Positions 1-5,053 of a stretch of DNA of 5,053 bases are shown here, one piece after another. The notes beneath the pieces are model-generated. The model ran no database searches. It was not told the origin of the DNA and was given only the letters and a program-made list of their open reading frames with translations. The DNA is from Acidobacteriaceae bacterium (GTDB taxonomy: Bacteria; Acidobacteriota; Terriglobia; Terriglobales; Acidobacteriaceae). The position numbers were made by a program, and so were the translations under genes. The stretch spans positions 1 to 5,053 of the forward strand of contig PLKU01000515.1 of NCBI GenBank assembly GCA_003140705.1, written 5' to 3'. How positions within the stretch are numbered: the stretch's first letter is position 1; every line of letters starts with the position of its first letter.

Positions 1-359
1 GTCTTGCCGTGCGTGCCGGCGACGACGAGTGACTCGCGGCCTCTGAGGAACTCTTCACGCAACAGGGCAGCCATCGAGGTGAAGGGAATGCGCTGATCGA
101 GCACGCGTTCGACCTCGGGGTTGCCGCGTGAGAGCGCATTGCCAATCACAACCAGGTCTGGGGCGGGGTCGAGATTCGACTCGGCGTAGGGCTCCAGGAC
201 CGGAATGCCGAGCGAGTGAAGCAGGTGGCTCATGGGCGGATAGGCCGCGTTGTCAGAACCGGTGATACGATGTCCGTGCAACTGCAAAAGGCCGGCCAGA
301 GAAGCCATCGCCGTGCCGCAGATGCCGCTTAGATGAATGTGGCGGGGACTTGGAGTCAT
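1..359 (-). CDS. mpl: UDP-N-acetylmuramate:L-alanyl-gamma-D-glutamyl-meso-diaminopimelate ligase (murein peptide ligase), N-terminal part
   Basis: Mpl is a cytoplasmic, ATP-dependent Mur-ligase-family enzyme. It attaches recycled tripeptide L-Ala-gamma-D-Glu-meso-DAP to UDP-MurNAc, bypassing MurC, MurD and MurE. Only the first 120 residues are in the window; the 3' end lies beyond position 1. Visible are the N-terminal Rossmann-type UDP-binding motif HLSGICGTAMASLAG (residues 9-23), GSDNAAYPPMS (34-44), VIGNALSRGNPEVE (71-84) and the start of the ATP P-loop GTHGKT (115-120). The combination GICGT, YPPMS and VIGNA-RGNP separates Mpl from MurC, whose equivalent segments differ. The ATG at 359 overlaps the ldcA stop as ATGA. 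No Shine-Dalgarno-like purine run precedes it, so translation is probably coupled to ldcA. Its position directly after an LD-carboxypeptidase gene, whose product makes its substrate, supports the call. The central and C-terminal domains cannot be checked here. Confidence 0.93.
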   Translation of the reverse strand, partial: MTPSPRHIHLSGICGTAMASLAGLLQLHGHRITGSDNAAYPPMSHLLHSLGIPVLEPYAESNLDPAPDLVVIGNALSRGNPEVERVLDQRIPFTSMAALLREEFLRGRESLVVAGTHGK

Positions 360-1318
360 CGTGCGACCGTCGGTTGCTGCAATCGAAGCGTGGCCTCATT
401 GGCAACCGTCAGTTCAGCTTCCACGCCAAAGGTGAGGGTCACGTTGGAGCGCGAGACGTGGCCGCTGCGCAGACCAATCGCAATGGGTCCGTCGAAATCT
501 TCAAACACGTGCAGGATCACTTCTTCGAGGAGTTCAGGAGAAGCTCCGGGCGACACACAATCGAGCATCTCGCCAAAAATGATGCCGCGCACGCCTGCCA
601 GTTTGCCGGCCTGGCGCAGCTGCCACAACATGCGATCCACCTGGTAAGGCTTGACGCCCGTGTCCTCAAGGAACAGCAGTTTGCCTTCGGTCCGCGGCTC
701 ATATGGAGTGCCGAGAAGCGAGACCAGAATGCTAAGGCAGCCTCCGTACAGCACGCCGCCTGCTTTGCTTTGCGCCTTGCCGTGCTTCAGGATGCGCAGG
801 CCTTCCTCGGGGCCAAGGCTGTACGGCTCGCCGGCGAGGGCCGATTGAAAGCTGGGCAGGTGAGCGCCGTCGTCGAGATAAAAATCGGCTGCAACCATCG
901 GCCCGTGGAACGCAGGCAGGCCAAGCTGATCGAGCATGCGGAGCTGAATGCCGGTGAAATCGCTGTACGCGAAAAAGGGCTTGGGATGCTGGCGAATCAG
1001 GTCGAGGTCAAGGTGGTTGAGCAGGTAGTTGGAGCCATAGCCTCCGCGGAGACATGCAATCATGCTCGTCTGCGGGTCAGTAAATGCCCCATGCAGGTCT
1101 TCCAATCTCTGCAAAGTCGTTCCCGCAAAATAGAGCGGGCCTTTCTGCAAAGCGTGATGACCGAGGTGGGGCTCAAAGCCAAGCGAACGCAAGCGTTTCA
1201 TTCCCAGTTCCACGCGCTCAAGTTTGGCGGAAGCGGCCGGAGCAATCACGCTGACCCCGGCGCCATTTGCTACCGGGGCAATCTTCAAGAGCGGCTTGTG
1301 TTCGACATGCGCCGTCAT
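356..1318 (-). CDS. ldcA: Muramoyltetrapeptide (LD-)carboxypeptidase, peptidase family S66
   Basis: This is a cytoplasmic serine peptidase that removes the terminal D-Ala from the L-Ala-gamma-D-Glu-meso-DAP-D-Ala tetrapeptide in murein recycling. The product is 320 aa, a normal length for S66. The family's Ser-Glu-His triad is intact: Ser119 in the nucleophile elbow AYSDFT, Glu218 in FLEDTG and His287 in RSGH. Other S66 landmarks are VIAPAAS near residue 24, AGTTLQRLEDLHGAF (65-79), RGGYGS (91-96) and the GVLYGGCLSIL stretch (188-198). There is no signal peptide, consistent with a recycling role rather than periplasmic remodelling. The reading frame is open upstream to 1393, but the start at 1318 is chosen because it gives an ATGA overlap with the dapF stop and the usual S66 N-terminus. 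A GAGG about 10 nt upstream is only a weak ribosome-binding site. The gene ends in another ATGA overlap with mpl, which encodes the enzyme that uses its product. Confidence 0.92.
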   Translation of the reverse strand: MTAHVEHKPLLKIAPVANGAGVSVIAPAASAKLERVELGMKRLRSLGFEPHLGHHALQKGPLYFAGTTLQRLEDLHGAFTDPQTSMIACLRGGYGSNYLLNHLDLDLIRQHPKPFFAYSDFTGIQLRMLDQLGLPAFHGPMVAADFYLDDGAHLPSFQSALAGEPYSLGPEEGLRILKHGKAQSKAGGVLYGGCLSILVSLLGTPYEPRTEGKLLFLEDTGVKPYQVDRMLWQLRQAGKLAGVRGIIFGEMLDCVSPGASPELLEEVILHVFEDFDGPIAIGLRSGHVSRSNVTLTFGVEAELTVANEATLRLQQPTVAR

Positions 1319-2139
1319 TGGTAAAAGGCCTCGCCCCGGGCAATCAAAGCGGCAGGACCAGTGAGCCGCAGCTCTGATCCCGGGCCGCCCCAAGTCACCG
1401 TTTGTACTCCACCAGGAGCCAACACGGTCAGAGGTGAAACGCAGCCATTGAGAGCAAGCGCCGCCATCGCGGTGGCAGAACTGCCCGTTCCAGAAGAAGT
1501 GGTCGGCCCAACGCCTCTCTCGAAGATGCGAATCTCGATTTCAGTGGGGCTCAGGACTCTTAAAAACTCGACGTTGGTCTGGTTGGGAAAATCGGGATGA
1601 ACACAGATCTCCGCGCCGATGGCCGCCCACGATTGCCCGTCGATGATGAAATTGGCATTGTCGACAACAACGACGAGATGTGGATTGCCGGTAGAGACCT
1701 CGACGCCCTCAATGCGGCGCCCCGTTGCCAGCGAAACTGTTCGCGGCGCGAAGGTGGGAACGCCCATTCCGGTCGTTACGTCCACCGTGAAACCAGCAGC
1801 GGTGCTCACGGCATTTACATGGCACACGCGCAGACCGGCGTCGGTTGCGATCTCCAGCGCGTCTCCCGGCTTCGAACCGAGCGACTCTGCCATCCACGCA
1901 GCGACGCATCGCGTGCCATTGCCGCTGATCTCTGCAATGGAGCCGTCGGCATTGTGAAGGCGGATGCGGCCAGAGTTGGGTCCGGTCCAGGCAAAGAACT
2001 CGATGCCGTCTGCGCCGATGCCGGTGTTGCGAGCGCAGAGGCTGCGCGTAAGACTCCCCCAGTTGTGGTCTGCGGCCGCTTCTTCTGTCACGATCAAAAA
2101 GTCGTTGCCGCAGGCGTGAGCCTTGGTAAACGGGATCAA
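1315..2139 (-). CDS. dapF: Diaminopimelate epimerase, with the second catalytic Cys replaced by Ser
   Basis: DapF interconverts LL- and meso-2,6-diaminopimelate without a cofactor, supplying meso-DAP for peptidoglycan and lysine. The product is 274 aa, the usual length. Family motifs run in order: HACGNDF (8-14), NADGS (63-67), GNGTRC (73-78) with catalytic Cys78, STGNPHLV (149-156), FPNQTNVEF (184-192) and FERGVG (206-211). Both halves of the pseudo-symmetric epimerase fold are therefore present. The odd point is the second active-site motif: where the family has ERGxGET-x-ACGTG, this protein reads ERGVGPTTSSGTG. The second catalytic Cys is thus Ser216 (codon TCT at 1494-1492) and the Glu is Pro212. 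The start is TTG at 2139: it gives the canonical MIPFTKAHACGNDF N-terminus, has a strong GGAGGA just upstream and overlaps the mgtC stop as TTGA. Family membership is secure; retained epimerase activity is plausible from context but not certain. Confidence 0.9.
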   Translation of the reverse strand: MIPFTKAHACGNDFLIVTEEAAADHNWGSLTRSLCARNTGIGADGIEFFAWTGPNSGRIRLHNADGSIAEISGNGTRCVAAWMAESLGSKPGDALEIATDAGLRVCHVNAVSTAAGFTVDVTTGMGVPTFAPRTVSLATGRRIEGVEVSTGNPHLVVVVDNANFIIDGQSWAAIGAEICVHPDFPNQTNVEFLRVLSPTEIEIRIFERGVGPTTSSGTGSSATAMAALALNGCVSPLTVLAPGGVQTVTWGGPGSELRLTGPAALIARGEAFYQ

Positions 2140-2855
2140 TCTTCCTCCGGATCGCGGAAGGTAACGAGCTTGTCGATGCCGGGTTCGGCGGCGAGCTCCT
2201 TCTTCATGCGCTCATGCTCGCGTGTGACAGCAGTCAGTGGAAACGAGATACGCTGGAGTTCGCCGACCGCGTCGGAATCAACGCCGGTGAGCCGGTGGCC
2301 GGCTTTGTCCATGGCGCCAATGATCGACTGGAGCATGCGGAGCTGGCCCTGACCGCGTGCTTCATAGGTGACGGTATAAGCCTTGATGTTGGCACGCCGC
2401 TCCATGAAGCCGACCCCCTCCAGTGCAAAAATGACAATGACGGCCGCGACTGAAGCGGCGGCATAGAGACCCGCCCCGCAGGCCATTCCGATGGAAGCCA
2501 CAACCCAGATGCTTGCCGCGCTGGTGAGCCCGCTGATGCGGCTGCGATTGTGAAGGATGAGCCCAGCACCCAGGAAGCCGATGCCCTGCACGATGTTGGA
2601 GGCAACCTGTCCCTTGTTGGTGCCGCCTTCGCCGGCCAGGACTGCAGAGAGCAGGGTAAAAAACGCGCTGCCCATGCAGATCAAGAGGTTGGTACGAACG
2701 CCGGCCGCCTTGCGGTGAATCTCGCGATCCAAACCGATGGCGCCGCCAAGCACGCAAGCCAGGATCAGGCGGCAAATGGCGCCATTCACCACCACGATTT
2801 GTTCCAGCCAACTGAAGCTAAGCGGTTGCACGAATTGTGCCAAGGCAGTGCTCAT
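2136..2855 (-). CDS. MgtC/SapB family inner-membrane protein
   Basis: The 239-aa protein has an N-terminal MgtC-type membrane domain (about residues 22-150, four to five hydrophobic segments) and a soluble C-terminal tail (about 155-239), probably cytoplasmic and possibly ACT-like. Diagnostic family motifs are GGAIGLDREIHRKAAGVRTN (37-56) and the segment from about 88 to 123, containing VQGIGFLGAGLI and GLTSAASIWVVASIG. In known systems MgtC proteins aid growth under low magnesium and modulate membrane energetics; the function of most family members, including this one, is unknown. The ATG at 2855 overlaps the glycosyltransferase stop (ATGA) and is preceded by AAGGAA at a good distance. The gene runs into dapF with a 4-nt overlap. 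Such proteins are usually encoded alone or beside magnesium transport genes, so placement in a cell-wall operon is a curiosity. The family call is firm; a gene symbol is not justified. Confidence 0.9.
   Translation of the reverse strand: MSTALAQFVQPLSFSWLEQIVVVNGAICRLILACVLGGAIGLDREIHRKAAGVRTNLLICMGSAFFTLLSAVLAGEGGTNKGQVASNIVQGIGFLGAGLILHNRSRISGLTSAASIWVVASIGMACGAGLYAAASVAAVIVIFALEGVGFMERRANIKAYTVTYEARGQGQLRMLQSIIGAMDKAGHRLTGVDSDAVGELQRISFPLTAVTREHERMKKELAAEPGIDKLVTFRDPEED
2143..2148 (-). promoter_or_regulatory. Ribosome-binding site for dapF
   Basis: GGAGGA lies in the last sense codons of mgtC, 3 nt before the TTG start of dapF. It is the strongest Shine-Dalgarno match in the operon. It supports the TTG start and suggests that dapF can recruit ribosomes itself as well as by coupling. 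The spacing is short, which may reduce its strength. Confidence 0.7.
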
Positions 2856-4558
2856 TGTGATTCCTTGCCCGATGCTACCACCGACTGGGTGGGCTTGTTG
2901 AGCGTTGTTGAGGCCTGTCGAGGGAAACCGGTATCGGACATGTAAATCGTGGCAGATGGCTGGCCCGGGGCTGCGAAATGCCGGAGAGCGATCAAGCCGG
3001 CAGGATGGGCCTTGACGGCGCGGTCGATTTCATCGCTGGCGAACGCCAGCACCAGGCCGGCGTGGGCGGCAGGAGCGGCTAACGCAGCCTGATAGATTTC
3101 CCGGTCACTCTCGTTGATGGTCTGCCGCAGCGGAATTCCAGTCAGGGCAACAAGCTCAGGGTCCGTGGATGTGTCCATGAGGATGACAGTGCTGGCCTGC
3201 TTGGAGAGAAGCTCGCGCAAAGCTGGAGGGATCTGATTTTCGTAAGAGCGGCGGGACTGGATATTCTTTGTGCTTTCCACGTAGACCAGTGGGCGCTCGC
3301 GGATCATTTGCAACAGATTCATGTTGATGAGACCGAAGAGAAACGCCATGACGCAGCTCATCAAGAGCGACTCACGTTCGCCATATAGATGGCGAGGCTT
3401 GAACTCGTGCAGAGTAGCGCGGAACAACTGGGCGGCAAAACCGATTCCGAGCGCAAATGCTGGAAGTAACTCCATTCCATAGCGCGAGTTGTACCAGGAA
3501 TAAGGCCACCAGACGGGAAGAAAGATGGGTACCGATCCATAGGCGATGGAATATGCATAGAAGGGAACCGGAAGCCACAGAAGCAAAGCCCAGGTGAATG
3601 CGCGGCGACGCGAGGTGAGCCATGCATAAACCGTGCCAAGAGCGGCAAGGGCCAAAGGGATATTGCCCCAGGCTGCGGCGCCTGCGTCCAACTCCGCGGC
3701 TTTGAGGAAGAAGATCAAGGCGACCCAAGGATCGTGCCAGCCGGGATGAGGCGGAAATCCAGGCACAGACGTGCGCATCTCGATCGCTTTGGCAGAGTAG
3801 GGTCCACGCAAAAAGTAAAGCCAATCGCCAAACGCCGCGGAGTTGTAGATGAACCAAGCCACAGGGGCGGCGACGACTAAGACGGTTGCCAGCCAGAAGG
3901 CGCCTGAGCGGAGTCCGCCGCGGCGCGCCAGGATCAGGCCGACGCTTCCCCAGGCCAGAAGTGCCATTACCCAGCCGTCATAGCGTGTGTAGATGGCCGC
4001 GACCAGGGCGACGGCAATGAACCAGAGCAGTCGGGCGCCCCGGTCTGGGTGTGCGTCAAGACTCTCGCGCCACTCAACCAGCCAGACCGCGATCCAGATC
4101 ATCTCGCACAGGAACAGCGGCTCGGTCATGGCCGTGGTTTGAAGGTACAAAAGGTTAGGATTTACGGCAAAGAAGGCGAGCGCCAAAGCGGCACAGATGG
4201 GTGGGAGCCACCGGCGGGCAAGTTTGTAGAGCCCCGCGCATGCGGCAAGGTAAGCCAGTGCTGATGGAATCACGCCGGCCAATCCGTCGGCCCACCAGCT
4301 ATAGATCTGGACGAAGGGAATCAGCAGAATATGAGGCAGCGGCAGCCAAACCGAGCCCAATTGCGTAAAGCGCGGCTGATGGGCATCAAGGACGCGGCGC
4401 GCAATGTGAAGGTGCGCAACCGCGTCGCCATAGTTGAGCATGGCTCGGTGTTGCCAACTCCCTCCCACTGCCGCTAATGACGCTGCCGCGCAACAGGCCA
4501 GTACTGCCAGGGATTCCCTGCGCGAGATTGTGCTGTCCGGGATGGACGGTTCAGTCAA
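2852..4558 (-). CDS. Polytopic GT-C-fold glycosyltransferase (PMT/ArnT-like)
   Basis: This 568-aa integral membrane protein is of the type that transfers a sugar from a polyprenyl-phosphate donor on the outer face of the inner membrane. After a short polar N-terminus there is a first membrane helix (about 17-34). The first extracytoplasmic loop, NYGDAVAHLHIARRVLD (42-58), carries Asp45, the likely counterpart of the GT-C catalytic acid. Further landmarks are LGSVWLPLPH (67-76), TTAMTEPLF (141-149), TRYDGW (191-196) and SRYGMELLPAFALG (358-371). About ten more hydrophobic segments follow to residue 415, then a non-membrane C-terminal domain (about 421-568), probably periplasmic. The start is TTG at 4558: an in-frame stop lies three codons upstream, and the next Met (residue 40) would delete the first helix. 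It overlaps the kinase stop by 8 nt and lacks a clear ribosome-binding site, suggesting coupled translation. The fold and class are well supported; donor and acceptor (lipid, protein or glycan) cannot be told from sequence. Confidence 0.82.
   Translation of the reverse strand: MTEPSIPDSTISRRESLAVLACCAAASLAAVGGSWQHRAMLNYGDAVAHLHIARRVLDAHQPRFTQLGSVWLPLPHILLIPFVQIYSWWADGLAGVIPSALAYLAACAGLYKLARRWLPPICAALALAFFAVNPNLLYLQTTAMTEPLFLCEMIWIAVWLVEWRESLDAHPDRGARLLWFIAVALVAAIYTRYDGWVMALLAWGSVGLILARRGGLRSGAFWLATVLVVAAPVAWFIYNSAAFGDWLYFLRGPYSAKAIEMRTSVPGFPPHPGWHDPWVALIFFLKAAELDAGAAAWGNIPLALAALGTVYAWLTSRRRAFTWALLLWLPVPFYAYSIAYGSVPIFLPVWWPYSWYNSRYGMELLPAFALGIGFAAQLFRATLHEFKPRHLYGERESLLMSCVMAFLFGLINMNLLQMIRERPLVYVESTKNIQSRRSYENQIPPALRELLSKQASTVILMDTSTDPELVALTGIPLRQTINESDREIYQAALAAPAAHAGLVLAFASDEIDRAVKAHPAGLIALRHFAAPGQPSATIYMSDTGFPRQASTTLNKPTQSVVASGKESQ
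2861..2866 (-). promoter_or_regulatory. Ribosome-binding site for the MgtC-family gene
   Basis: AAGGAA sits 5 nt before the ATG at 2855, inside the last codons of the glycosyltransferase gene. It supports this start over internal alternatives. Confidence 0.6.
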
Positions 4559-5053
4559 GGTGCGTCAACTCACGGAAGAGAATGAAGCGGTCGTCGATTT
4601 CCTGGCGCGACAGGGCTTGCAGCCGCTCTGTGCCGAAGCGTTCGACTGCGAAGGAACCCATCACGCTGCCGTAAAACATGGCTCGGCGAAAGGTGGCCGG
4701 GTTGAGCTCGGGCTGGGACGCCAAGTAGCCGAAGAAGCCGCCGGCAAAGCTGTCGCCCGCGCCGGTGGGATCGACAACCTCTTCCAGAGGCAGGGCCGGC
4801 GCCCTAAAAGTATGTTCTTTGCCGCTGGAATTTGCGCCGTGGAAGAGCGTCGCTCCAAACTCGCCGTGCTTGACCACCAGCGTCTGCGGTCCCATCGCCA
4901 TGACCGCGCGGGCGGCCTGCACCAAGTTATTGTTGCCAGCTAGCATTTTGGTCTCAGTGTCGTTGATAAGCAGGATGTCGAGCCCCTTCAATACTTCGAG
5001 CAATGCGGGGCGATGGTCCTTGATCCAGTAGTTCATCGTGTCGCCGCACACCA
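4551..5053 (-). CDS. PfkB-family carbohydrate kinase, C-terminal part
   Basis: The visible 167 or so residues are the C-terminal half of a ribokinase/PfkB-fold kinase, a cytoplasmic enzyme that phosphorylates a sugar or nucleoside with ATP. The 5' end lies beyond position 5053. Numbering from the first complete codon (at 5051), it shows CGDTMNYWI (2-10), LINDTETKML (28-37) corresponding to the family's N-x-x-E region, VVKHGEFGATLF (59-70), and PfkB signature 2, DPTGAGDSFAGGF (94-106), with Asp100 as the catalytic base. A conserved-looking tail, GSVMGSFAVERFG (128-140), follows. The GTG at 5051 is probably an internal Val codon, not a start, because the substrate-binding N-terminal half would be missing. 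The substrate is unknown: the DTMNYWI stretch marks a distinct PfkB subgroup rather than classic ribokinase or fructokinase. It is the first visible gene of the run and ends inside the glycosyltransferase start. Confidence 0.88.
   Translation of the reverse strand, partial: VCGDTMNYWIKDHRPALLEVLKGLDILLINDTETKMLAGNNNLVQAARAVMAMGPQTLVVKHGEFGATLFHGANSSGKEHTFRAPALPLEEVVDPTGAGDSFAGGFFGYLASQPELNPATFRRAMFYGSVMGSFAVERFGTERLQALSRQEIDDRFILFRELTHLD

Larger units (their letters stand above)
1..5053 (-). other. Six-gene operon with overlapping start and stop codons
   Basis: All six genes lie on the minus strand with no intergenic bases. Overlaps are at 4551-4558 (TTGACTGA), 2852-2855 (ATGA), 2136-2139 (TTGA), 1315-1318 (ATGA) and 356-359 (ATGA). 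This implies one transcript with termination-reinitiation coupling. No promoter or terminator hairpin is seen inside the window, and the transcript extends past both ends. Confidence 0.88.

Noticed and set aside
1..359. MurC rather than Mpl as the identity of the partial ligase
   Set aside because: GICGT, GSD-AYPPMS and VIGNALSRGNPEVE match Mpl better than MurC, and the neighbouring LD-carboxypeptidase fits recycling.
350..1324. Long plus-strand open frame (324 codons) lying antisense to almost the whole of ldcA
   Set aside because: The minus-strand frame has an intact S66 triad and family motifs, while the plus-strand translation shows no recognisable domain. Long antisense open frames are common in GC-rich genes.
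1319..1393. A 25-residue N-terminal extension of ldcA
   Set aside because: It would overlap dapF by 79 nt and adds residues not typical of S66 enzymes, whereas the ATG at 1318 gives the ATGA overlap seen at other junctions.
1597..2352. Plus-strand open frame of 251 codons antisense to dapF and the mgtC end
   Set aside because: It crosses a real gene junction, has no domain signal, and is explained by codon bias of the opposing genes.
4434..4943. Plus-strand open frame of 169 codons antisense to the kinase and glycosyltransferase start
   Set aside because: It spans two clearly supported minus-strand genes and shows no protein family motif.
5049..5051. GTG as the start of a short 166-aa kinase
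   Set aside because: It would remove the whole substrate-binding half of the PfkB fold. The frame stays open to the window edge, so a gene cut by the window end is the simpler reading.

Overview
The window is entirely coding, on the minus strand, and reads as one tightly packed operon. In the direction of transcription (right to left) it contains the C-terminal part of a PfkB-family sugar kinase, a 568-aa polytopic GT-C glycosyltransferase, a 239-aa MgtC/SapB-family membrane protein, diaminopimelate epimerase (dapF), a cytoplasmic LD-carboxypeptidase of family S66 (ldcA-like), and the N-terminal 120 residues of the murein-tripeptide ligase Mpl. The first and last genes run off the window edges. 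Every junction overlaps: 8 nt (TTGACTGA) between the kinase and the glycosyltransferase, 4 nt (TTGA) between mgtC and dapF, and 4 nt (ATGA) at the other three. No intergenic DNA, promoter, terminator, RNA gene, mobile element or CRISPR array is visible. The operon promoter must lie upstream of position 5053.

The last three genes form a coherent peptidoglycan unit. DapF makes meso-diaminopimelate, LdcA trims the recovered tetrapeptide to the tripeptide L-Ala-gamma-D-Glu-meso-DAP, and Mpl ligates that tripeptide directly to UDP-MurNAc. The result is de novo meso-DAP supply plus stem-peptide recycling in one translationally coupled block, and it points to a Gram-negative-type, meso-DAP-containing bacterium. 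The upstream membrane genes (GT-C transferase, MgtC-like) and the sugar kinase suggest an envelope or sugar theme, but their link to recycling is inferred only.

The GC-rich composition (roughly 60% by eye), the style of the kinase and glycosyltransferase sequences, and this gene mix fit an acidobacterium (Terriglobia-like). That is a soft inference, not something the sequence proves.

The most notable oddity is in DapF. The first catalytic cysteine (Cys78, in GNGTRC) is present, but the second, normally in the ACGTG motif, is Ser216 (SSGTG), and the Glu usually found just before that motif is Pro212.
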